From Saccharopolyspora rhizosphaerae (lineage in GTDB: Bacteria > Actinomycetota > Actinomycetes > Mycobacteriales > Pseudonocardiaceae), in the NCBI RefSeq assembly GCF_003931915.1, contig NZ_RSAA01000010.1, positions 1 through 64,000 of the forward strand: 64,000 bases of DNA, given 5' to 3'. Shown piece after piece: positions 33,556-41,685 of the stretch. Every line of letters begins with the position of its first letter. Position 1 is the stretch's first letter. Below the pieces are notes generated by a model. The model searched no databases, was not told the DNA's origin, and saw nothing but the letters and a program-made list of their open reading frames with translations. The translations under genes were made by a program, and so were the position numbers.

Positions 33556-35265
33556 TCACGTGGCGGCGGCCGCTGCGGCGAGCTCGTCGAAGGTCGCCCG
33601 CGCGACACCGTTGAACCCGCCGGTCGTGGTCGCACCGCTGGTGCCGAGCGCGAAGCCGTCGTAGCCGTCCGCGGCGATCCGGTCGCAGATCTGCCGGTAC
33701 ACGTCGAGCCCACCCACGTACGGGTAGAGCCTGCGCGGCTTGCCGGGGATGTTCGCCCCGACCCACCAGGAGTTCGCCCTGGGCAGCAGCGTGGTCTCGG
33801 TGACCTCGTTGTGGTGGTCGACCCAGTCCCGCTCCGCCTCGGGCAGCGGTTCGATCGTGTCCAGGCCGCGGTCGCGCAGGTGGCGCAGGCAGTCGGTGAT
33901 CCAGTCCACGTGCTGCTCGATGGCGACCGGCATGTTGGTCAGCACCGACGGGCTCTGCGGTCCGGTGATCATGAACAGGTTCGGGAAACCGTGCGTGGTC
34001 AGGCCCAGGTAGCTGCTGGGGCCCTCGGCCCACTTCTCCTCGAGGCCGATCCCCCGCCGCCCGCGGATGCCCAGCTTGAACAGCGTGCCGGTCATCGCGT
34101 CGAAACCGGTGGCGTAGACGATGCTGTCCACTTCGTACTCGGCGTCGGCGGTGCGCACCCCGGTCTCGGTGATCTCCTGGATCGGCGCCTCGCGCACGTC
34201 CACCAGCGTCACGTTCTCCCGGTTGAACGTCTCGTAGTAGCCGTTCTCCAGCGGTGGGCGCTTGGTGAAGAACGGGTGGTCGCGCGGGCTGAGCAGTTCC
34301 GCCACCTCAGGGTCGCGCACCTTATCGCGGATGCGGGCCCGGAGGAACTCCGCCGCCGTCTCGTTGGCCGCTTCGTCCTGCAGCAGGTCGCTGAAGGTGG
34401 TCCCGAGCCGGAAACCACCGCGCTCCCACGCCTCGGCGTAGATCCGCTGCCGCTCCTCGTCGGGCACCGAGAGGGCAGTGCGCTCGGGCGTCCGGTAGGG
34501 GAACCCGAACCCGGTCTCCCGGGTCGTCCGCCAGATCTCGCGGTAGTTGTCCTTGATGGCGCGCCCGTCCTCGGCGCTCATCGGCCGGTTCCCACCGGCG
34601 ATGTCGTAGTTCGGGGTGCGCTGCAGGACGTGGACGTGCTCCGCCTGCTGTGCGATCTCCGGGATGGCTTGGACGCCCGTGGCGCCGGTGCCGATGACGG
34701 CGACCCGCTGACCGGTGAAGTCGACGCCCTCGTGCGGCCACAGCCCGGTGTGGTACCAGCGCCCGCGGAAGCTGTCGCGCCCGGGGAAGTCGGGGAGGTT
34801 GGTGGTCGACAGGCACCCGACGGCGGTGATGAAGTAGGTGGCCGTGACCTCGTTGCCGTCACGGGTGCGCACCGTCCACCGGCCGGTCGACTCGTCGTAC
34901 TCGGCGGCCACGACCTCGGTCTCGAACTGGATGTCCTTGTACAGGTCGAAGCGCTCGGCGACGTGCTGCAGGTAGCTCAGGATCTCGGGTTGCCCGGCGA
35001 ACCGCTCGCTCCAGGTCCACTCCTCGAGCAGCTCGTCCGACAACCGGTCGGAGAAGGAGTAGAAGTAGCTCTCGGAATCGCACCGCGCGCCGGGGTACCG
35101 GTTCCAGTACCAGGTGCCACCGACGTCAGCGGCCACGTCGAACACCCGGGCTCGCAGCCCCAAGGTGTCCCGCAGCCGGTGCAGCATGTACAGCCCGGAG
35201 AAACCCGCGCCGACGACGACGGCGTCGAAAACCTGCGTTTCGTTCTTCGCTCCAGTCGATCGCAC
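33556..35265 (-). CDS. Baeyer-Villiger monooxygenase
   Basis: A 569-residue FAD/NADPH class B monooxygenase. It has the N-terminal FAD motif VVVGAGFSGLYML, the Baeyer-Villiger fingerprint FRGRWYHTGLWP (about residues 164-175; consensus FxGxxxHxxxW), and a second Rossmann motif VIGTGATGVQAI for NADPH. The length and GTWYWNRYPGARCD match cyclohexanone/cyclopentadecanone-type enzymes that insert oxygen next to a ketone. GTG 35265 follows GGGAG. It is first of the enzyme set downstream of an AraC-family gene. Confidence 0.95.
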   Translation of the reverse strand: MRSTGAKNETQVFDAVVVGAGFSGLYMLHRLRDTLGLRARVFDVAADVGGTWYWNRYPGARCDSESYFYSFSDRLSDELLEEWTWSERFAGQPEILSYLQHVAERFDLYKDIQFETEVVAAEYDESTGRWTVRTRDGNEVTATYFITAVGCLSTTNLPDFPGRDSFRGRWYHTGLWPHEGVDFTGQRVAVIGTGATGVQAIPEIAQQAEHVHVLQRTPNYDIAGGNRPMSAEDGRAIKDNYREIWRTTRETGFGFPYRTPERTALSVPDEERQRIYAEAWERGGFRLGTTFSDLLQDEAANETAAEFLRARIRDKVRDPEVAELLSPRDHPFFTKRPPLENGYYETFNRENVTLVDVREAPIQEITETGVRTADAEYEVDSIVYATGFDAMTGTLFKLGIRGRRGIGLEEKWAEGPSSYLGLTTHGFPNLFMITGPQSPSVLTNMPVAIEQHVDWITDCLRHLRDRGLDTIEPLPEAERDWVDHHNEVTETTLLPRANSWWVGANIPGKPRRLYPYVGGLDVYRQICDRIAADGYDGFALGTSGATTTGGFNGVARATFDELAAAAAAT

Positions 35266-35363
35266 TAGCTCCCACCTCCTCGTGGAAAGCCCGCTTCGAG
35301 GGCGTCAACGCACCGCCGGGACACCGGGAATCGGCGTGCTGACCAGCGGATGCGGTGGCGACG

Positions 35364-36440
35364 CTACGGGCCGGGGTGGGGCTCAACTATCCGATGCGCG
35401 CGCCCGTTGACCGGTTTCGCGCACGATCGCGGCTGCGGCACGCGGGCCGGCGCACCGCGGAGCGTCCGCGACGGTGACACCCCGTACTTGCGCCGGTAGG
35501 CCGCCGAGAAGCGGCCGAGGTGGGTGAAGCCCCACCGGTGGGCCACGGCGGTGACCGTGGTCGCGTCGGCCGACGCCTCGACCAGCGCCCGGTGCGCACC
35601 GGCCAGGCGGAGTTCACGCAGGTAGGCCATCGGCGAGGTGCCGAGGTGGCGCCGGAACCCCTCCTGCAGGCAGCGCACGCTCACCCCGACCGCGTGGGCG
35701 AGCTCCGAGACGGTCAGCGGCTCGTCGACGTGCTCCTCGATCAGTTCGACGGCGCGGGTGACCGTTCGCGGACCCGGTGGCGGCGCCGGCTCGACGAGCT
35801 CGGCGGAGTAGTCGTGGCGCGCGCTGAGCAACGCGCCCAGGATCAGCAGCTGCTCCAGGTGGTCGGCAGCGCGCGGGTGCAGCAGGACGCTGCGCGCCCG
35901 GTCGAGCTCGCCCATCGCGAGTTCCACCGTCGCCAACCAGCTCTGGCCCATCGGTTCATCGAGGTCCACGCCGAGGTCGAACCGCACCGGCCCCCTGATC
36001 GGACGACCGAGTTGGCGTTCGAGCTCGCCTTCCAGACCGGCGCGGCTGATGTTGATCGCGACCTGCCTGCAACCGGAGGTCCAACGCCCCACGTACCCCG
36101 CGCCGGGTGCGAGCACCGCCGACCGGGAGACGCCGCTGGTGATGGTGCGGCGCCCGTCGGAGATCTCCATGCGCCCGGCGATCGGGATGTTGAACTGGTA
36201 GCTGTCGGCCATGTCGGGGACCGTGATGCCCACCTGCGGGCCGTACTGGACGTACCCGATCGTCACGTCGCGGATGTGCACGGCGTTGAGCCGCGCGTCC
36301 AGCGGTTCGGCCTGCTCGAGCGGTTCGAGCCGGTGCGGGGCGAACAGGCGCTCCCCCAGCTCCCGCACTTCGTCGACGTCACGGCTGCGGAGCACGGGAA
36401 AGTGCCGCAGCGGTTCGTCATCCGGCGTTGTCCGCAGCAT
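35364..36440 (-). CDS. AraC-family transcriptional regulator
   Basis: A 358-residue regulator with an N-terminal AraC-binding-like sensor domain (about residues 40-215) and a C-terminal double HTH (about 232-330; LTVSELAHAVGVSVRCLQEGF ... AHRWGFTHLGRFSAAYRRKYG). The order and spacing (99 bases before the BVMO gene, same strand) make it the probable activator of the ketone-degradation genes. ATG 36440 is used. The C-terminus after the HTH is long and basic. Confidence 0.92.
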   Translation of the reverse strand: MLRTTPDDEPLRHFPVLRSRDVDEVRELGERLFAPHRLEPLEQAEPLDARLNAVHIRDVTIGYVQYGPQVGITVPDMADSYQFNIPIAGRMEISDGRRTITSGVSRSAVLAPGAGYVGRWTSGCRQVAINISRAGLEGELERQLGRPIRGPVRFDLGVDLDEPMGQSWLATVELAMGELDRARSVLLHPRAADHLEQLLILGALLSARHDYSAELVEPAPPPGPRTVTRAVELIEEHVDEPLTVSELAHAVGVSVRCLQEGFRRHLGTSPMAYLRELRLAGAHRALVEASADATTVTAVAHRWGFTHLGRFSAAYRRKYGVSPSRTLRGAPARVPQPRSCAKPVNGRAHRIVEPHPGP

Positions 36441-36559
36441 GGCCCGCCCCCCTTCGTGCGCAACGAGTACGAGGATCAGCCGCCGTCGGAGCAGGTGTCA
36501 ACGACACATCGACCGAGTGGAAACGGCCCCACTCCTTCCTCTTCGACCCGGCTCAGCCC

Positions 36560-37320
36560 TCCCGAACCCACGACACACGTCCTCGCCGCCACCGAGCGCC
36601 CCACGAGCAGTCCGCCAACCCGGCGGAGCGGGGAACCACCACCCCAAGCCCCCACACCACGCAGGCAACAGCGCTCCCAACTCGCGCGAATTCCGAAACC
36701 ACCCCCGAGCCAGCCAAAACCCTCCCGACCCCACAACACGCGCCCTCAGCACCGCCGCGCGCCCTAGGAGCAGTCCCAGAACACGGCGGAGCGGCAACCG
36801 CACCCCGGGTACCCGCTCTTCAGGAGCGTTCACAGTTCGTGCGCTGTTCGAGACCCAACTTCGCTCCAGCGGAAGCCTCCCCGCCACAACAGCACGTGTC
36901 CTCCACACCGCTCAACGCTCTGAGCAGCTCCACAACAGGGCGGAGCGGCAAACACCACCCGAGGCCCCCACACCACGCAGGAACCTTCACCACTCGCGCG
37001 AAGTTCGAGACACCCACCTCGAGGCAGCCGAAGCCCTCACATCCCGACGACACACGTCCTCAACGCTCCTCACCGCCCGAGAACAGTCGTAGGACACGGC
37101 GGAGCGGACGCCGCTGCCCCAGACCTCTCCCCTGTACGGCTGCGTCGAACTTCGCGCGAAGTTCGAAACCCTGAGCCGGCCGAGGCCCTCACGCCCCCAC
37201 GACACACGTCCTCAGCGCTGCTCGACGCCCTAGGGGCGGTCCGAGAACGCGGCGGGGAGCCGCTGCCAAGCCTGCGCCCCGCTGGTGCGTTCGAACGTCG
37301 CGCGAAGTACGAGGGTTGAT
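36560..37320. repeat. Five degenerate tandem repeats of 153-162 bp
   Basis: Three landmarks recur in the same order in each unit. First, CGACACACGTCCTC-like words near 36571, 36733, 36886, 37047 and 37200. Second, GGCGGAGCGG-like words near 36622, 36784, 36939, 37097 and 37250. Third, a TCGCGCGAAGTTCGA-like word near 36681, 36836, 36993, 37150 and 37303. The fourth unit holds a perfect 22-base palindrome (37145-37166), and a partial sixth copy of the palindrome lies at 37331-37350. Frames are not maintained between units, so the block appears non-coding. It fills most of the gap between the AraC gene and the MFS gene. Confidence 0.75.
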
Positions 37321-37395
37321 GTTCCACGTCGAGGTTCGCGCGAAGTTCGACTGCCCGTTCCGGCGCCGCTGGGCGAAGCGAGACTTCGACGGGGC

Positions 37396-38664
37396 TCACG
37401 CCGGGTGGGATTCCGCAACCTGCTCCGGGGTCGCGTGGTCGCTCGTGCGGCTCAGGGCGAGCAACCTCGGTGCTGAGAGTGCTGCGATGGCCATGACCAG
37501 GACGGCGGCGCCGACGAGGACCGCGCGCAGCGAGGTGGCCTGGGCCAGCGGTCCCGCCAGAGCGGCGCCGAGGGGCATCAGGCCCCACGCCAGGACCCGG
37601 TGCGCGCTGGTCACCCGCCCCATCAGCGGTCTCGGTGTGAGCCGTTGGCGGTTGGCCGACGACAACACGTTCCACCCACCGGCGCCGACGCCCATGACCA
37701 GGTACGCCAGCCACGCCACCCACGGCGCGTGGCCGAGTCCCAGCATCGCGATCCCCGCGGCCAGGACTGCCAGCGCAGCGACCATCACGCTGCCACCGCC
37801 CCACCGCAGCGCTGCTCGGCACGCGAGCGGAGCGGTGACGAGCGCACCGACGGCGGTGCACACGAGCAAGGTGGCGACCGACGCGGCCGGCAGGTGGAAC
37901 GCTTCGATCGCGTGGAGGAACGCCACGGCGTTCACACCGCTGGTGACGAAGGCGGTCAGCCCGACGACGCCGACCACGACCCGCAGCGTCCGCTGCCGCA
38001 CGAGGAACCGCATCCCCTCGCAGACCTCGGTGCGCAGCGTCGTGACCTCCCGAGCCGTCGGCCGTTCGACGCGCACGCCCACCACCGCGGCCAGCGCACC
38101 GGCGAGGACGAACGTGAGCCCCACGGCCAGGAAGCACCACTCCGGCCGCCACGCGAACAGCGCCGCGGCGGCCAGCGGACCTGCGATCTCCACCCCCGCG
38201 GTCTCGGTGCTCACCACCCGGCCGTTCGCGCGCTCCAGTTCGGACGGAGCCGCGAGCGTCACCAGCAACGTCTGCCCCGCCGAGTCCGCGAACGTCTCGG
38301 CGCTGCTGAGCAGGAACGCGCACACCGCCAGGACGGTCACGTCGGCACGGCCCAGCACGATCAGCGCGCTCAACGACAACGTCAGGCCGCTGCGCACCAC
38401 CAGGCTGGTGATGAGCACGGCCCGCGGCGACCACCGGTCGACCAGCGCTCCTGCGGGCAACGCGACCAGCAACCAGGGCAGCACCGAGGCGACGGCCACG
38501 GTCGACACCGACACCGGGTCGCGCGTGCTCACCGCGGTGAACAGCGGTAACGCCGCGGTCAGCACTCCGTCGCCGATCGACGACGCGCCCCACGAGGCGA
38601 GCAGCCGTCGGAACGCGCGGCTTCGCACGCCCGCTGCTGGAGCACCTGTCTCGATCAACGTCAC
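37396..38664 (-). CDS. MFS transporter, probable exporter of the RiPP cassette
   Basis: A 422-residue, twelve-helix major facilitator of the drug-efflux type (DHA3-like; ALVDRWSPRAVLITSLV between helices 2 and 3). The GTG at 38664 has GGGAGG just upstream. It begins 35 bases after the DUF5825-like gene in a minus-strand row with the radical SAM and peptide genes. That position suggests it exports or gives immunity to the modified peptide. Its membership of the cassette is inferred from spacing only. Confidence 0.85.
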   Translation of the reverse strand: MTLIETGAPAAGVRSRAFRRLLASWGASSIGDGVLTAALPLFTAVSTRDPVSVSTVAVASVLPWLLVALPAGALVDRWSPRAVLITSLVVRSGLTLSLSALIVLGRADVTVLAVCAFLLSSAETFADSAGQTLLVTLAAPSELERANGRVVSTETAGVEIAGPLAAAALFAWRPEWCFLAVGLTFVLAGALAAVVGVRVERPTAREVTTLRTEVCEGMRFLVRQRTLRVVVGVVGLTAFVTSGVNAVAFLHAIEAFHLPAASVATLLVCTAVGALVTAPLACRAALRWGGGSVMVAALAVLAAGIAMLGLGHAPWVAWLAYLVMGVGAGGWNVLSSANRQRLTPRPLMGRVTSAHRVLAWGLMPLGAALAGPLAQATSLRAVLVGAAVLVMAIAALSAPRLLALSRTSDHATPEQVAESHPA

Positions 38665-38699
38665 CCTCCCTCCCCCAGGCTCGTGGCCGGTCGTGGCGA

Positions 38700-39296
38700 T
38701 CACATCACCATGGCCGGTACTGGCCACCGGCGCAGCCGAGCCGGCGCCCACCACGCGAGGCTCCCGGCCCGCACCAGCAACCCGTGCTCGGCGAAGAGGG
38801 CGACCGCGTCCGGGTCGCACTCCCGCGGGTCCGCGCCACCGGCGAGCCGGTGCACGGTGTCCTGCAGGTGGGGTTCCTCGATGGTGTAGCAGTCGAGCAC
38901 ACCGGAGCGCCGGTCGCGCACCTGCAGGAAACCGGGCCCCTGCCGGAAGACGCACTTCCCCGGGTGGAAGCGGGCGTGCCACTCCTCCGCTGCCGCGCTC
39001 GTGCGCCGCGGTGGCGGCAGGTGGCCGAAGGGTTCCCACCCCGGCGGGACCTCGGTGGCCGTCCACTCGACCCGCACCCCCCACGCCCCGAGCTCGCGCA
39101 GGAGGTCGAGCGCGTCGCGCCCTGCGCTGCCCGCCAGTGCGACCGGTTCGGTGAACACGACACGGCGGATGCCTCGGGTGAACAACTCCCGGGCCTGCTC
39201 GCCGGCCGTCGGTGACACCCGTTGCCGCAACACCGGTTCTCGACCCGGCCAAGCCCGGTGGTGGAGGTAGCCTTCGACGTCCACGGCGTGCGTCAC
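38700..39296 (-). CDS. DUF5825-like protein beside radical SAM methyltransferase
   Basis: A 198-residue soluble protein. The segments ELFTRGIRRVVFTEPVALAG, LRELGAWGVRVEWTA, HPGKCVFRQGPGFLQVRD and RSGVLDCYTIEEP suggest an alpha/beta protein. It resembles the DUF5825 proteins found beside RiPP radical SAM C-methyltransferases in actinobacteria; that recognition is from memory and should be searched. Its GTG overlaps the radical SAM stop codon by 4 bases, so the two are translationally coupled and probably act together, perhaps as a peptide-binding partner. Confidence 0.7.
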   Translation of the reverse strand: MTHAVDVEGYLHHRAWPGREPVLRQRVSPTAGEQARELFTRGIRRVVFTEPVALAGSAGRDALDLLRELGAWGVRVEWTATEVPPGWEPFGHLPPPRRTSAAAEEWHARFHPGKCVFRQGPGFLQVRDRRSGVLDCYTIEEPHLQDTVHRLAGGADPRECDPDAVALFAEHGLLVRAGSLAWWAPARLRRWPVPAMVM

Positions 39297-41110
39297 CCGA
39301 TCCTCAACTGCCACTGGTTGGTGGCCTCGGGGACGACGTGCACGTGGTGCCCGTCGTCGGTGAAGACCAGTCCCGCCTCCTGCCAGCGCAGGAGCCTGTC
39401 CTGCACCCGCGGCCCGAAGTGGCGGCCCAGCGTCGCCGCGGACCGCGGTCGGTCGAGCGCGTCGAACAGGGCCACGTCGTCGCCGACCAGGACGTGCTCG
39501 TGCTGCCCGAAGGACGGGCGGTCGTCGGAGATCACGACCTCGGAGCCGATCCGCACGTGGTCCAGTTCGCTGGCGGGGTGGTGCGCTCGCCACTCCTCAG
39601 CGGCGGCCAGCAGGCGCTTCTCGAGCTCGTGCCCGACCCCGGCGGGATCGCTGGTGAACAGGTACGCGATCTCGGCGAGCTCCGCGGGCGGCAGGTCGTA
39701 GTTGCGGGCGTACTGGGGATCGGGTCCGCGCTGCCGCAGGCCCAGCCCCGGGTCGTCGAAGTACGGGCTGAAGCGCTCCAGGGCGATCCGGTCGGCGCCG
39801 TCCATCGGCGGGAGGTGGTGCAACGCCGGGAACTGGTCGATCACCGCCTCGTAGTCGTCGTCGGTCTCACCTGGGAAGCCGCAGAGGTAGTTCCACATGA
39901 CGGTGAGCCCGAGCGAGCTCGCGTCCCGGAGGAAGCGCACGTTCTGGCAGCCGCTCACGCCCTTGTCCATCAGCTGGAGCACCCGGCTGCTGAGGTTCTC
40001 GATCCCGGGCTGCACCTGAACCACACCGGCCCGGGTGAGCCGGCGCAGCTGGTCGAAGCGGAGGTTGGACTTGACCTCGCACTGGATCCGCAGGTCGCAC
40101 CCGGACTCCTCGAGCCGGGGCAGCACCGTCTCGAAGTAGGCCATGTCGAGGATGTTGTCCACGAGGTAGACGTCGAGCACCTGGTGGCGGGCGACGAGAT
40201 CGAGGAGCTCGTCGTGGAACCGCTGCGGCGACTTGCTGCGGAACTGCAGGAACGAGCCGTTGAGGCCGCAGAACGTGCAGTGGTGCTTCTCGCCCCACCA
40301 ACACCCGCGAGCTCCTTCCACGACCAGCTTGGGTTCCACCTCGGCGGCCGCGGCGGAACGAGCGTGCCGGTCGAAGTAGGCGCCGAAGTCCGGCGCGACG
40401 ATGCTCCCCGGCGCCAGCGGCGCCGCGCTCGGCGGGTTCGCCCCGATCTCCGAACCGTCCCGCCAGCACAGTCCCGGGAGCGCGCGCGGGTCCTCACCCG
40501 ACGCGAGGCAGTCGAGCAGCGCGGGGAACGCGACCTCCCCCTCGCCGCGGACCACGAAGTCGACGAAGTCGAAGTTGCGGTGCCAGGCCGCCCCTTGCCG
40601 CCCTTCGCAGTTCGCTCCGCCCAGCACCGTCCGCACCGACGGGTCGAGCCGCTTCAGCCCACGCGCCAACGCCAGCGAGGCCGAGTTCTGCTGGAACGTC
40701 GTGGTGAGACCGACGACATCACCAGCGGTCCCCGCGAGCTCCTCTGCGTACTCGGAGATCCAGTTCGGCACGAGTTCGTGCAAACGCTCGCAGAGCCGGA
40801 GCACTTCGTCGTCGACCTCACCGCGGAGCGCCGCGCGGAACTCCTCGACGCGCCACTCCTCGTCGTCGTGCAGAGCAGAGGTGAAGACCCAATCGCCGCA
40901 GCCCTGGAAGTAGCTGTCGAGGCTGAAGAAGTCGTACTCGCGCAGGCCGGTGCCGAGTTCTCGGTGCATCCAGTCGAAGAAGTCGAGGTTGGCGTCGACG
41001 ACGGTGACCCGGTGCTTCCCGCCGCGCTCGGCGGCCGCTTTGAGGATCCCGCACGCCAGCGACGGGTAGGACACCGAGGCCCACGGCATGCTGACCAGCG
41101 TCACGTCCAC
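39293..41110 (-). CDS. B12-binding radical SAM C-methyltransferase (RiPP maturation)
   Basis: A 605-residue enzyme. The N-terminus (VTLVSMPWASVSYPSLACG and GLTTTFQQNSASLALARGL ... VLGGANCEG) is a cobalamin-binding-type domain. The radical SAM core follows with the unusual cluster motif C-x7-C-x2-C: Cys270, Cys278 and Cys281 in GCWWGEKHHCTFCGLNG. Later motifs include QVQPGIENLSSRVL and WNYLCGFPGETDDDY. This matches the RiPP-maturation radical SAM protein 1 family, predicted class B methyltransferases acting on peptides. GTG 41110 is chosen from the family opening; longer in-frame starts would run into the small gene upstream. It lies 76 bases after a 24-codon gene that may encode its substrate. 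Confidence 0.88.
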   Translation of the reverse strand: MDVTLVSMPWASVSYPSLACGILKAAAERGGKHRVTVVDANLDFFDWMHRELGTGLREYDFFSLDSYFQGCGDWVFTSALHDDEEWRVEEFRAALRGEVDDEVLRLCERLHELVPNWISEYAEELAGTAGDVVGLTTTFQQNSASLALARGLKRLDPSVRTVLGGANCEGRQGAAWHRNFDFVDFVVRGEGEVAFPALLDCLASGEDPRALPGLCWRDGSEIGANPPSAAPLAPGSIVAPDFGAYFDRHARSAAAAEVEPKLVVEGARGCWWGEKHHCTFCGLNGSFLQFRSKSPQRFHDELLDLVARHQVLDVYLVDNILDMAYFETVLPRLEESGCDLRIQCEVKSNLRFDQLRRLTRAGVVQVQPGIENLSSRVLQLMDKGVSGCQNVRFLRDASSLGLTVMWNYLCGFPGETDDDYEAVIDQFPALHHLPPMDGADRIALERFSPYFDDPGLGLRQRGPDPQYARNYDLPPAELAEIAYLFTSDPAGVGHELEKRLLAAAEEWRAHHPASELDHVRIGSEVVISDDRPSFGQHEHVLVGDDVALFDALDRPRSAATLGRHFGPRVQDRLLRWQEAGLVFTDDGHHVHVVPEATNQWQLRIG

Positions 41111-41186
41111 TCGTTCCCACTCCCACCCGGTGGAGGAACGGGGGTGGAGCGGCGTTGCACGGGTCCGCTGCCGCTCCACCCGTCCG

Positions 41187-41261
41187 TCACTTCGAGACAC
41201 GCACGCCGGTCGTGCCACCACCGGCCGCGTGCGGCGAGTTGTGCACCGTCTTCTTCTTCAT
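41187..41261 (-). CDS. Candidate RiPP precursor peptide, 24 residues
   Basis: ATG 41261 has a very strong ribosome site (GGGGAGG, 7 bases upstream). It opens a 24-residue frame that begins MKKKTVHNSPHAAGGG and ends TTGVRVSK before TGA. The basic start, polar middle, glycine run and short tail look like a minimal leader-core peptide. It is the only good small gene upstream of the radical SAM methyltransferase on the same strand. There is no cysteine. Possible modification sites are the histidine, asparagine, threonines and valines. No homologue is known to me. Confidence 0.6.
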   Translation of the reverse strand: MKKKTVHNSPHAAGGGTTGVRVSK

Positions 41262-41355
41262 GCGCTCACCTCCCCAGATCGTTTCGACCTCAGACCGCGA
41301 CGTGGACGTGCGGCCGAGAAGAGGAGCCCCCAGAGCTCTCGAATGCGCGGTCCGC

Positions 41356-41384
41356 GACATTACCAAGGGAATTGGGCGACTTGA
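41356..41384 (-). promoter_or_regulatory. Possible promoter of the RiPP cassette
   Basis: On the minus strand, TTCAAG (complement of 41379-41384), a 17-base spacer and TAATGT (complement of 41356-41361). It would give a leader of about 90 bases before the peptide ATG. Just upstream is a 9-bp inverted repeat (AAGTGCTGT at 41390-41398, ACAGCACTT at 41437-41445) that could be a regulator site. This gap is noticeably AT-richer than its surroundings. Confidence 0.4.
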
Positions 41385-41640
41385 ATCGGGAAGTGCTGTT
41401 TCCGCACAGCCGCGGGCGGCCAGAATTTCCCACTTTCACAGCACTTGTTCCGGCGATAACAGGACGAGCTGATCAGCACGTGCTCGACGTGAGGAGACCA
41501 CTCGAAGGGAGCACTTCCTGGCGAGAACCGGAAACTCAGTCTTCCCGCCGACTTCCCCACGAGCGCTGATCGGTGTCGTAGCTCGGGGCAGGAAACCTCG
41601 GTGGAAGAAGGCGAACGCACCCTGCACGCTCGGCGAAAAG

Positions 41641-41675
41641 CAGCGGGGCGGCTCGATTCCCGAGCCGCCCCGCTG
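41641..41675 (-). terminator. Terminator after CocE-like hydrolase
   Basis: A perfect 15-bp stem (CAGCGGGGCGGCTCG at 41641-41655 and its complement at 41661-41675) with an ATTCC loop, 10 bases past the hydrolase stop codon on the minus strand. Confidence 0.85.
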
Positions 41676-41685
41676 GAACGTTCCG

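Noticed and set aside
33364..35268. A 634-codon plus-strand frame
   Set aside because: It is antisense to the Baeyer-Villiger monooxygenase and has low-complexity, arginine/valine-rich content.
36498..37205. Minus-strand frames in the tandem repeat block with repeated words such as WCGGLGW
   Set aside because: The repetition comes from the DNA repeat. Frames are not kept from unit to unit and no ribosome sites are present.
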